Origin: Mesorhizobium sp. J8
GTDB lineage: Bacteria; Pseudomonadota; Alphaproteobacteria; Rhizobiales; Rhizobiaceae
Assembly: GCF_016591715.1 (NCBI RefSeq)
Contig: NZ_AP024109.1
Location: 6,446,001-6,510,000 of the forward strand
Length of the DNA: 64,000 nucleotides
Direction: 5' to 3'
The position numbers and the translations under genes were made by a program. Positions 15,810-24,061 of the stretch are shown in pieces. A model generated the notes under the pieces. It was not told the DNA's origin. It was given only the letters and a program-made list of their open reading frames with translations, and ran no database searches. Numbering within the stretch: the stretch's first letter is position 1; each line of letters starts with the position of its first letter.

Positions 15810-16692
15810 CCTTCCGGCCGGCGGGATGCCGGTAAAGCCCCGCGCCGGCGTCTTGCGCAGGCTGGTCAAGCGGCCGCTGGCGCTGCTCGGGCTCCTCATC
15901 GTCGCCATCGTCGTCGCCGGCGCCATCCTCGCCCCATGGCTGACCGGCTACGATCCCAACGAGCAGATGTTCGACGGCCTGACGCTCGAAGGCTCGCCAT
16001 TGCCGCCGAATGCCAAGTTCTGGCTGGGCACCGACCTGCTCGGCCGCGACCTGTTGACCCGCATCCTGTTCGGCGCCCGCACCTCGCTGATCATCGGCAT
16101 CGTCGCCAATGGCGTGGCGCTTCTGATTGGTACGCTGGTCGGGGTCACGGCCGGTTATTTCCGCGGCTGGATCGGCAGCGCGCTGATGCGCTTCACCGAC
16201 CTGATGATGGCCTTCCCGGCGCTGCTTTTGGCCATCTGCCTGGCGGCAGTGTTCGAGCCGAGCCTCTGGATCGTCGCCATGGTCATCGCGCTGGTCAACT
16301 GGGTGCAGACCGCGCGCGTCATCTACACCGAAACCTCCTCGCTCTCCGAGCGCGAATTCATCGATGCCGAGCGCACGATCGGCGCCAGCGCCCCGCGCAT
16401 CCTGTTGCGCCACATCCTGCCGCATCTTCTGCCGACTATCATCGTCTGGGGCACGCTCGGCATCTCGACCACGGTGCTGCTCGAAGCCACGCTCAGCTAT
16501 CTCGGCATCGGCGTGCAGCCGCCGACCGCCTCCTGGGGCAACATCATCTTCGAGAACCAGACCTATTTCCAGGCCGCGCCCTGGCTGGTGTTCTTCCCCG
16601 GCGCCGCGATCCTGGCGCTGGCGCTGGCCTTCAACCTGATCGGCGACGCACTGCGCGACATCCTCGACCCGACGCAAAGAGGGCGGGAATGA
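15787..16692 (+). CDS. Dipeptide-type ABC transporter permease (DppC/OppC family)
   Basis: A 301-residue inner-membrane protein with about six helices. The segment LGTDLLGRDLLTRILFGARTSL is the typical N-terminal periplasmic/early membrane motif of DppC-type permeases, and EFIDAERTIGASAPRILLRHILPHLLP is the cytoplasmic EAA loop that docks the ATPase. Its start lies inside the last codons of amiR. It works with the DppB-type permease, binding protein and fused ATPase encoded downstream. Confidence 0.92.
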   Translation: MTNPIAPDLPAGGMPVKPRAGVLRRLVKRPLALLGLLIVAIVVAGAILAPWLTGYDPNEQMFDGLTLEGSPLPPNAKFWLGTDLLGRDLLTRILFGARTSLIIGIVANGVALLIGTLVGVTAGYFRGWIGSALMRFTDLMMAFPALLLAICLAAVFEPSLWIVAMVIALVNWVQTARVIYTETSSLSEREFIDAERTIGASAPRILLRHILPHLLPTIIVWGTLGISTTVLLEATLSYLGIGVQPPTASWGNIIFENQTYFQAAPWLVFFPGAAILALALAFNLIGDALRDILDPTQRGRE

Positions 16693-16705
16693 TGGGAGGC
16701 CGCTT

Positions 16706-17626
16706 ATGATCGCCTATCTCGGCCGCCGGCTCATCCAGTCGCTGCTCATCCTGCTCGGCGTCTCGCTGATCACCTTCGCGCTGCTCTATCTTTTGCCGGC
16801 CGATCCGGTACGCCAGATCGCCGGGCGCAGCGCCACGCCCGAAACGGTGGAGAACATCCGCCGTCAGCTCGGCCTCGACCAGCCCTTCATCGTCCAGTAC
16901 TGGCATTATCTCGCAAGGCTGCTCGGCGGCGATCTCGGCCGCTCCTACATCCAGCGCTCGGAAGTCACCGAACTGATCGTCTCGCGGCTGCCGGCGAGCC
17001 TGCTTCTGATGGTCGGCGCCATCCTGTGCGAGCTGGCGATCGGCCTCACCATGGGGCTCGTCGCCGCAGTCAGGCGTGGAAGTGCGACCGACCAGACCCT
17101 GATGGTCGCCTCCTTCGTTGGCGTCTCGGCGCCGCAATTCGTCGTCGGCCTGCTCCTGCTCTACGTCTTCGCTGTCAGGCTCGGCTGGTTCCCGATCGGC
17201 GGCTACGGCACTTGGCGCCACCTCGTGCTGCCTTCGCTGACCATGGGCATCCTCGGCGCCGGGTGGTACGCGCGCATGATGCGCTCGTCGATGATCGACG
17301 TGCTGCGCCAGGACTACATGCGCACCGCCCGCGCCAAGGGCCTGGCGCGCGGCGCCATCCTGTTCCGCCACGCGCTGCCCAACGCCATCCTGCCGGTCGT
17401 CGCCATGATCGGCATCGACATCGGCGTCTTTATGGGCGGCATCGTGGTGGTCGAAAGCGTGTTCGGCTGGCCCGGCATCGGCCAGCTCGCCTGGCAGGCC
17501 ATCCAGCGCGTCGACATCCCCATCATCATGGGCGTTACCCTGGTCTCGGCCTTCGCCATCGTGCTCGGCAACCTGCTGGCCGACGTCATCGCGCCCTTCA
17601 TCGACCCCAGAATTAAACTGAGATGA
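16706..17626 (+). CDS. Dipeptide-type ABC transporter permease (DppB/OppB family)
   Basis: A 306-residue membrane protein beginning MIAYLGRRLIQSLLILLGVSLITF. GLDQPFIVQYWHYLARLLGGDLG and the EAA loop YMRTARAKGLARGAILFRHALPNAILP are diagnostic for the DppB family, here second in the pair (the C-then-B order is less usual). It follows the DppC-type gene by 13 bases. A short direct repeat of AAACTGAGATGA occurs at its 3' end (about 17614-17642). Confidence 0.92.
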   Translation: MIAYLGRRLIQSLLILLGVSLITFALLYLLPADPVRQIAGRSATPETVENIRRQLGLDQPFIVQYWHYLARLLGGDLGRSYIQRSEVTELIVSRLPASLLLMVGAILCELAIGLTMGLVAAVRRGSATDQTLMVASFVGVSAPQFVVGLLLLYVFAVRLGWFPIGGYGTWRHLVLPSLTMGILGAGWYARMMRSSMIDVLRQDYMRTARAKGLARGAILFRHALPNAILPVVAMIGIDIGVFMGGIVVVESVFGWPGIGQLAWQAIQRVDIPIIMGVTLVSAFAIVLGNLLADVIAPFIDPRIKLR

Positions 17627-17676
17627 GCATCAAACTGAGATGACATGAAAAACAACCGGAGAAAGGGAACACCGAC

Positions 17677-19320
17677 ATGAGACGATTTCTGGCATCCACA
17701 GTGGCCGCGTCGGCGCTTGCGCTGATGCTCGGCATGGCCGGCGCGCGCGCCGACGACGCCGTCGACCCGAACATCAAACAGGGCGGCGCCATCACCATCA
17801 CCTACAAGGACGACGTCGCCACGCTCGATCCGGCGATCGGCTACGACTGGCAGAACTGGTCGATGATCAAGAGCCTGTTCGACGGGCTGATGGACTATGA
17901 GCCCGGCACCACCAAGCTCAAGCCAGACCTCGCCGAGAGCTACGAGATCTCGCCGGACGGCAAGACCTTCACCTTCAAGCTGCGCCACGGCGTCAAGTTC
18001 CACAACGGCCGCGAGATGACCGCCGACGACGTCAAATATTCGCTCGACCGCGTCACCAATCCGAAGACGCAGAGCCCGGGCGCCGGCTTCTTCGGCTCGA
18101 TCAAGGGCTATGACGAAGTCGCCGCCGGCAAGGCCGACAGCCTCTCCGGCGTCACCGTGGTCGACCCCTACACGATCAAGTTCGAGCTGACCCGGCCGGA
18201 CGCCACCTTCCTGCATGTCATGGCGATCAACTTCTCGCATGTCGTGCCGAAGGAGGAGGTCGAGAAATACGGCGCCGATTTCGGCAAGCACCCGGTCGGC
18301 ACCGGCGCCTTCAAGCTCGCCGAATGGACGCTCGGCCAGCGCATCGTCTTCGAGCGCAATCCCGACTACTGGCACAAGGGCCTGCCGCATCTCGACAAGA
18401 TCACCTTCGAGATCGGCCAGGAGCCGATCGTGGCGCTGCTGCGCCTGCAGAAGGGCGAGATCGACGTGCCCGGCGACGGCATCCCGCCCGCCAAGTTCCA
18501 GGAGGTGATGAACGACCCGGAACAGAAGGCGCGCGTCGTGGTGGGCGGCCAACTGCACACCGGCTACATCACCATGAACACCACCATGGCGCCCTTCGAC
18601 AACGTCAAGGTGCGCCAGGCCGTCAACATGGCGATCAACAAGGACCGTATCGTCCAGATGATCAACAACCGCGCGGTGCCGGCCAACCAGCCGTTGCCGC
18701 CCTCGATGCCCGGCTACGACAAGGCCTTCAAGGGCTACGCCTATGACGTCGCCAAGGCCAAGGCGCTGCTGGCCGAGGCTGGCCATCCCGACGGCTTCGA
18801 GACGCAGCTCTTCGCCATGAACACCGACCCCAATCCGCGCATCGCCCAGGCGATCCAGCAGGACCTGGCGGCAATCGGCATCAAGGCCAGCATCCAGTCG
18901 CTCGCCCAGGCCAACGTGATCGCCGCCGGCGGCGACAAGGCCGGCGCGCCGATGATCTGGTCGGGCGGCATGGCCTGGATCGCCGACTTCCCGGATCCGT
19001 CCAACTTCTACGGCCCGATCCTCGGCTGCGCCGGCGCGGTTCCGGGCGGCTGGAACTGGTCGTGGTATTGCAACAAGGACCTCGACGCCAAGGCGGCCGA
19101 GGCGGACTCCGTCGTGGATCCGGCCAAATCGGAGGAGCGGGAAAAGATGTGGAGCGCGATCTACGACAAGATCATGGAGGACGCGCCCTGGGCGCCGGTC
19201 TTCAACGAGCAGCGTTTCACGCTGAAATCAGGCCGCATGGGCGGCGCCGACAATCTCTATGTCGACCCGGTCCATATCCCGATCAACTACGACAATGTGT
19301 ATGTGAAAGATGTGCAGTAA
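17677..19320 (+). CDS. Dipeptide/amide-type ABC transporter substrate-binding protein
   Basis: A 547-residue family 5 solute-binding protein. A signal peptide (MRRFLASTVAASALALMLG, cleavage after ARA at about residue 25) directs it to the periplasm. The lipid or peptide-binding family motifs are present: DLAESYEISPDGKTFTFKLR, HGVKFHNGREMTADDVKYSL, and VGTGAFKLAEW. The ligand is probably an amide, a formyl or acetyl derivative or a short peptide, judging by the adjacent amidase. Its last 11 bases overlap the amidase start. Confidence 0.9.
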   Translation: MRRFLASTVAASALALMLGMAGARADDAVDPNIKQGGAITITYKDDVATLDPAIGYDWQNWSMIKSLFDGLMDYEPGTTKLKPDLAESYEISPDGKTFTFKLRHGVKFHNGREMTADDVKYSLDRVTNPKTQSPGAGFFGSIKGYDEVAAGKADSLSGVTVVDPYTIKFELTRPDATFLHVMAINFSHVVPKEEVEKYGADFGKHPVGTGAFKLAEWTLGQRIVFERNPDYWHKGLPHLDKITFEIGQEPIVALLRLQKGEIDVPGDGIPPAKFQEVMNDPEQKARVVVGGQLHTGYITMNTTMAPFDNVKVRQAVNMAINKDRIVQMINNRAVPANQPLPPSMPGYDKAFKGYAYDVAKAKALLAEAGHPDGFETQLFAMNTDPNPRIAQAIQQDLAAIGIKASIQSLAQANVIAAGGDKAGAPMIWSGGMAWIADFPDPSNFYGPILGCAGAVPGGWNWSWYCNKDLDAKAAEADSVVDPAKSEEREKMWSAIYDKIMEDAPWAPVFNEQRFTLKSGRMGGADNLYVDPVHIPINYDNVYVKDVQ

Positions 19321-20254
19321 CTGCGACTACACCATCCACGGGCGCCATCACCATTTCGGCTGGGACAATTCCTTCGCCCCGGCCGAGCGGGTGGCGCCCG
19401 GCTCGACGATCGAGTTTCAGTGCCTGGATTCGTCCGGCGGTCAGCTCAAGGCGGACAGCACGGTCGCCGACATCGCCAAGCTCGATTTCGGCCAGATCAA
19501 CCCTGTAACCGGGCCGATCTTCGTCGAGGGCGCCGAGCCCGGCGATGCGCTGAAGGTGACGATCGAGATGTTCAAACCGTCCGGCTTCGGCTGGACGGCG
19601 AACATTCCGGGCTTCGGCCTGCTCGCCGACGACTTCAAGGAACCGGCGCTCGCCATCTGGAAATATGACGCCGCCTCGCTCGAGCCCGCTCTGTTCGGCA
19701 CACATAGCCGCGTGCCGCTGAAGCCTTTCGCCGGCACGATCGGCAACGCTCCGGGCGAGAAGGGCCATCATTCGGTGGTGCCGCCGCGGCGCGTCGGCGG
19801 CAATCTCGACATTCGCGACCTCGCCGCCGGCACCACGCTCTATCTTCCGGTGGAAGTGGCGGGCGCGCTGTTCTCGGTCGGCGACACCCATGCCGCACAG
19901 GGCGACGGCGAAGTGTGCGGCACCGCCATCGAAAGCCCGATGGACGTGGTTTTGAAACTCGACCTGGTCAAGGACGCGCGGCTGAAGACGCCGCGTTTCA
20001 CCACGCCCGGCCCGGTGACGCGCCACCTCGACGCCAAGGGCTACGAGGTGACGACCGGGATCGGGCCAGACCTGATGGCGGGTGCCAAAGAGGCCGTCGC
20101 CCAAATGGTCGACCTGCTGTCCGCCCGTTACAAGCTCGACCCGGTCGACGCCTATATGCTGGTCTCCGTCTGCGGCGATCTCCGGATCAGCGAGATCGTC
20201 GACATGCCGAACTGGGTCGTGTCGTTCTACTTCCCGCGCTGCGTGTTCGAATGA
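19310..20254 (+). CDS. fmdA: Acetamidase/formamidase family hydrolase
   Basis: A 314-residue cytosolic enzyme of the FmdA/AmdA family, of the short bacterial type. Recognisable segments are GRHHHFGWDNSFAPAERV at the N-terminus, NPVTGPIFVEGAEPGD, PPRRVGGNLDIRDL and GDTHAAQGDGEVCGTAIE. The reaction expected is hydrolysis of formamide, acetamide or a related amide to ammonia and the acid. It replaces the AmiE-type amidase that accompanies amiC-amiR in Pseudomonas. It overlaps the binding-protein gene and is followed in an ATGA overlap by the ATPase, so enzyme and importer are made together. Confidence 0.9.
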   Translation: MCSNCDYTIHGRHHHFGWDNSFAPAERVAPGSTIEFQCLDSSGGQLKADSTVADIAKLDFGQINPVTGPIFVEGAEPGDALKVTIEMFKPSGFGWTANIPGFGLLADDFKEPALAIWKYDAASLEPALFGTHSRVPLKPFAGTIGNAPGEKGHHSVVPPRRVGGNLDIRDLAAGTTLYLPVEVAGALFSVGDTHAAQGDGEVCGTAIESPMDVVLKLDLVKDARLKTPRFTTPGPVTRHLDAKGYEVTTGIGPDLMAGAKEAVAQMVDLLSARYKLDPVDAYMLVSVCGDLRISEIVDMPNWVVSFYFPRCVFE

Positions 20255-22071
20255 GCGCAGGCGTGGTCGACGAACGCGCTGATGCCGCCGCAAGGACGGC
20301 CGCGGGGCCGGTGCTCGAAATCACCGGCCTCTGCGTCGGCGTGCGCGGCGAGGACGGCGAGCGCGAGGTGGTGTCCGGCCTGTCGCTGTCGCTCAACCGC
20401 GGCGAGACGCTGTGCATCGCCGGCGAGTCCGGCTCCGGCAAGTCGATGACGGCGCTGGCGATCATGCGGCTCCTGCCGCAGCCGGCCGGCCGCATTGCCG
20501 CGGGCACGATCCGGCTCTTCGACAGGGATCGCGGCGCCATCGAGCTGACCGCCCTCGACGAACGGCGCATGCGCGATATTCGCGGCGACCGCATCACCAT
20601 GATCTTCCAGGAGCCGATGACCTCGCTCAATCCGGTGCTGTCGATCGGCCGGCAGCTCACCGAATCGATCGAGGCGCATACCGGTCTCTCACACGCCGAG
20701 GCGCAACGGCGCGCCGTCGAGGCGCTGAAAGCGGTTCGCATCTCCGAAGCCGAAAGCCGGCTGAAGCAGTTTCCGCACGAATTGTCGGGCGGCATGCGCC
20801 AGCGGGTGATGATCGCCATGGCGCTGGCGCTCGAGCCCGACGTGCTGATCGCCGACGAGCCGACGACCGCGCTCGACGTCACCGTGCAGGGCGAGGTTCT
20901 GGAGCTGCTGCGCGACCTGCAGCGCCAGCACGGCACCAGCGTCATCCTGATCACCCACGACATGGGCGTCGTCGCCGAAATGGCCGATCGCGTCATCGTC
21001 ATGCGCAATGGCCGCATGGTCGAAGAGGGCGCCACCGCCGATATTTTCGCCAGGCCGCGGGCGGCCTACACGCAAGAGCTCCTCGCGGCGGTCCCGCGCA
21101 TCGGCTCGGGCACCGGGCGGCGCGACACGGGCGATGCCGCCGGCGCGACCGGTCAGGACAAGGTGGCGGTGGTGAACGACCTCCATGTCCGCTTCGACCT
21201 GCGCGGCGGCTTCTTCGGCCGTGTCAACCGGCGGGTGCATGCCGTCGAGGGCGTCTCCTTCTCGATCGCGCCGGCCGAGACGCTGGCGCTGGTCGGCGAA
21301 TCCGGCTGCGGCAAGTCCACCACCGCCAAGGCGCTCGCCGGCCTCGTGCCCTATACGGGCGGCGTGACGATCGGCGGCCGCGAACTCTCCGGGCTTGCCG
21401 GCGAGGCGCGCAAGGCGGTGCGGCGCGACGTGCAGATGGTGTTCCAGGATCCTTACGCTTCGCTCGACCCGCGCATGCGCGTCGGCGATCTGGTGGCCGA
21501 GCCGTTGCTGATCCATGGCATCGGCTCAAGGCAGGAGCGCCGGGAACGCGTAGCCGCCTTGTTCGAGCGGGTCGGCCTGTCGCCGCAGCAGATGGAACTC
21601 TATCCGCATGAATTCTCGGGCGGCCAGCGCCAGCGCATCTGCATCGCCCGCGCGCTGGCGCTCAGGCCGAAGCTGATCATCGCCGACGAGAGCGTCTCGG
21701 CGCTCGATGTCTCGGTGCAGGCGCGCGTACTCGATCTCCTGAAGGAATTGCAGCGCGAGTTCGGCGTCGCCTATCTCTTCATTTCGCATGACATGGCGGT
21801 GGTCGAGAACATCTCAGACCGCGTCGCCGTCATGTATCTCGGCCAGATCGTCGAGATCGGCAGCCGCGACCAGGTCTTTTCCAATCCGCGCCATCCCTAC
21901 ACGCGCCGGCTCATCGAGGCGGTGCCGGTTCCCGATCCGTCCCGGCGCCGCGCACGCTTTGCCCGTCTCGACCGCGAAATTCCAAGCGCGACCCGGCGGA
22001 TCGGCGAAACCGTGCCGAAACTGCTGCTCAAGGATTTCGGCGGCGGACACCTCGCCGCGATCTCGGATTGA
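20251..22071 (+). CDS. Fused dipeptide-type ABC transporter ATPase (DppD-DppF)
   Basis: About 606 residues containing both ATPases of a peptide importer in one chain. Walker A motifs are GESGSGKS (58-65) and GESGCGKS (349-356); signatures are LSGGMRQRV and FSGGQRQRI; Walker B segments are VLIADEPTTALD and LIIADESVSALD. The second half ends in a C-terminal oligopeptide-ABC segment (YTRRLIEAVPVPDP). Such fusions occur in many proteobacterial importers. It is the last gene of the amide operon. Confidence 0.93.
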   Translation: MSAGVVDERADAAARTAAGPVLEITGLCVGVRGEDGEREVVSGLSLSLNRGETLCIAGESGSGKSMTALAIMRLLPQPAGRIAAGTIRLFDRDRGAIELTALDERRMRDIRGDRITMIFQEPMTSLNPVLSIGRQLTESIEAHTGLSHAEAQRRAVEALKAVRISEAESRLKQFPHELSGGMRQRVMIAMALALEPDVLIADEPTTALDVTVQGEVLELLRDLQRQHGTSVILITHDMGVVAEMADRVIVMRNGRMVEEGATADIFARPRAAYTQELLAAVPRIGSGTGRRDTGDAAGATGQDKVAVVNDLHVRFDLRGGFFGRVNRRVHAVEGVSFSIAPAETLALVGESGCGKSTTAKALAGLVPYTGGVTIGGRELSGLAGEARKAVRRDVQMVFQDPYASLDPRMRVGDLVAEPLLIHGIGSRQERRERVAALFERVGLSPQQMELYPHEFSGGQRQRICIARALALRPKLIIADESVSALDVSVQARVLDLLKELQREFGVAYLFISHDMAVVENISDRVAVMYLGQIVEIGSRDQVFSNPRHPYTRRLIEAVPVPDPSRRRARFARLDREIPSATRRIGETVPKLLLKDFGGGHLAAISD

Positions 22072-22171
22072 CAGGCATCCGCAGCGGCGATCTGCCCTTT
22101 TCGTGAACTGCTTCGCGAATTGCGCGAATGGTGGTAAAGCTGACGCAGCAACTCACCTATTTAGGATTCGA

Positions 22172-23566
22172 ATGTCGGCCCTCACACGCCGCAAGTTCCT
22201 GCAAGGCGCCGCGGCCGCAGGCGCGGCCGGCATCGGCCTCTCCTGCGCCGGTAAATTTGCCGGCTGGGCGGCACCGAAGCCCGAATCGCTGATTCTGAAG
22301 ACCGCAAGCGTTCAGGCGCAACTGATGGAGGGCGCGCCGACCAAGAACGTGCTGACCTATGGTGACGCAGGTCCGCCGCCGGTCGTCAGGATGAGGAAGG
22401 GCGAGCCGTTTGCCGCGCGGCTGATCAACGGCATCGATGACCCGACGACCATCCACTGGCATGGCGTCCGCGTACCCAACAAGATGGACGGCGTGCCGTT
22501 CATGGTGCAGCCCTATGTCTATCAGGGCGACCATTTCGACTATGCCTTCACGCCGCCCGACGCCGGCACCTTCTGGTACCATCCGCATTGCAACACGCTG
22601 ATCCAGATTGGTCACGGCCTGACCGGCGTGATCGTGGTCGAGAACCCGCACGATCCGGTCTTCGACGTCGAGATGGTCGTCAACCTGCGCGACTGGCGGC
22701 TCGGCGATGACGGCCAGTTCATCGAGCCGTTCAGGCCGCGCGACGCGGCCAGGGCCGGTACCTTCGGCACCGTGCGCACCGCCAATTGGCTCGACCAGCC
22801 GCAGTTAGACGCGCCGGCCGGCGGGCTGGTGCGGCTGCGCGCCGCCATCACCGACGTCACCCGCATCTATGCCTTCCGCGTCGACGGCGCCGAGGCGACG
22901 GTCATCGCGCTCGACGGCAATCCGGTGCCGCAGCGGTTTGCACCGGACGCCTTGCAGCTGGGACCGGGCCAGCGGCTGGAGCTTGCCATCCGCATGCCGG
23001 ACGAGGAGGGCGCGATCGTCGGCCTGCGCGATGTCCGGGGCACCAAGCCGAAAATCCTCGCGACGCTGCGCTCGGTCGGCAAATCGCTCAAGCACGATCT
23101 GCGCGATCTCGGTCCGCTTGAAGCCAATCCGGTGGCCGAGCTCGACATCGCCAGCGCCAGGCACATTCCGCTGGCGCTCAGCGCGACGGCGGAAAACGTC
23201 GCCACCGACAGCATTTGCGGCTCGCTCGGCTACAGTTTCTGGGCGATCAACAAGGTTCCGTGGCCGGGCGACACGCCGGACCCGACGGCGCCGCTCGCCG
23301 AACTGAAGCTCGGCCAGAGCTACATCATCGACATGGAGAACCTGACCCCGCACGCGCACCCCATCCATTTGCACGGCATGAGCTTCAAGGTGCTGTCGTC
23401 ATCGACCAGGGCTGTGCAGCCGCTTATCTCCGACACCTATCTGATCCAGCCCGACGAGAAGGTGCAGCTCGGCTTCGTCGCCGACAATCCCGGCGACTGG
23501 CTGCTGCATTGCCACATCATCGAGCATCAGAAGACCGGCATGACGAGCTATCTTCGGGTGGCGTGA
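22172..23566 (+). CDS. Tat-exported multicopper oxidase
   Basis: About 464 residues. A twin-arginine signal (TRRKFLQGAAAAGAAG, residues 5-20) exports it folded. Three cupredoxin domains carry all four copper motifs: TIHWHG, WYHPHCN, HAHPIHLHGM and LLHCHIIEHQKTGM, giving one type 1 and one trinuclear site. This indicates a laccase-like or CueO-like periplasmic oxidase, for example for copper tolerance, phenolics or metal oxidation; a methionine-rich insert as in CueO was not seen. ATG at 22172 is preceded by a weak AGGA. Nothing nearby suggests copper regulation. Confidence 0.9.
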   Translation: MSALTRRKFLQGAAAAGAAGIGLSCAGKFAGWAAPKPESLILKTASVQAQLMEGAPTKNVLTYGDAGPPPVVRMRKGEPFAARLINGIDDPTTIHWHGVRVPNKMDGVPFMVQPYVYQGDHFDYAFTPPDAGTFWYHPHCNTLIQIGHGLTGVIVVENPHDPVFDVEMVVNLRDWRLGDDGQFIEPFRPRDAARAGTFGTVRTANWLDQPQLDAPAGGLVRLRAAITDVTRIYAFRVDGAEATVIALDGNPVPQRFAPDALQLGPGQRLELAIRMPDEEGAIVGLRDVRGTKPKILATLRSVGKSLKHDLRDLGPLEANPVAELDIASARHIPLALSATAENVATDSICGSLGYSFWAINKVPWPGDTPDPTAPLAELKLGQSYIIDMENLTPHAHPIHLHGMSFKVLSSSTRAVQPLISDTYLIQPDEKVQLGFVADNPGDWLLHCHIIEHQKTGMTSYLRVA

Positions 23567-23585
23567 GCGCACGGCCCCGCCGGTG

Positions 23586-23765
23586 TCAGCGTCCTTCGGG
23601 GTGAATGGCGCCGGGCTCCTTTTCGGAGGCGTCGGGCAAAGCATGCAGGGCCCGGTCTCTGCTTGATTCGGGCGGCGGGACATCCATCAGGTTTCTGACC
23701 TTGGCATTGTTGTGAGCCTGGATCACCGCGCGACCGAAATGAAGTAAAATCCCGAGCACTGACAT
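23586..23765 (-). CDS. Hypothetical small protein, 59 residues
   Basis: A short frame with an excellent ribosome site (GGAGG eight bases before ATG at 23765). The product begins MSVLGILLHFGRAVIQAHNNAK: a hydrophobic/amphipathic N-terminal helix, then a charged proline-rich tail. I do not recognise it; the N-terminal part is loosely like DUF1127-type miniproteins but lacks the LDxRxLxDIG core. It converges on the multicopper oxidase gene. A strong palindrome lies about 96 bases upstream. Confidence 0.5.
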   Translation of the reverse strand: MSVLGILLHFGRAVIQAHNNAKVRNLMDVPPPESSRDRALHALPDASEKEPGAIHPEGR

Positions 23766-23860
23766 TGGCACGTCCTCCATGGATTGCTGATATGTCGGTG
23801 GCGGGCGCCTGACGGTGCCCTTGGTCTGTTTCACGGGAATGGCTTGGAAAACAGCTGATC

Positions 23861-23886
23861 GTTTCCAAACCCATGGGTTTGGAAAC
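23861..23886. promoter_or_regulatory. Perfect 26-bp palindrome, candidate operator
   Basis: GTTTCCAAACCC-AT-GGGTTTGGAAAC reads the same on both strands over 26 bases. A further half-site CTTGGAAAAC lies at 23843-23852. The palindrome sits between the divergent 59-residue gene (start 23765) and the AsmA gene (start 24062). It is too perfect for chance and typical of a TetR or similar homodimer operator. No regulator gene is adjacent. Confidence 0.55.
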
Positions 23887-24061
23887 ATTTTCGCGCAAAT
23901 AGCTTTAATCGCGATGGCCCTCCGCGAAAGTGCCGAGAGGCTCCGGGGAGCAGCCCGAAATTCGTCCGGCGCGAGGCCCATGTTTCGGCAGGATTCAGTC
24001 GGGCGCCGGAAGCATGTATGTTTGACGATACTGATTCTTCCGATCGTTTTGGCTGGTCGAT

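Noticed and set aside
22612..23374. Antisense frames over the multicopper oxidase
   Set aside because: The copper motifs are all on the plus strand; antisense frames are shadow frames of GC-rich code.
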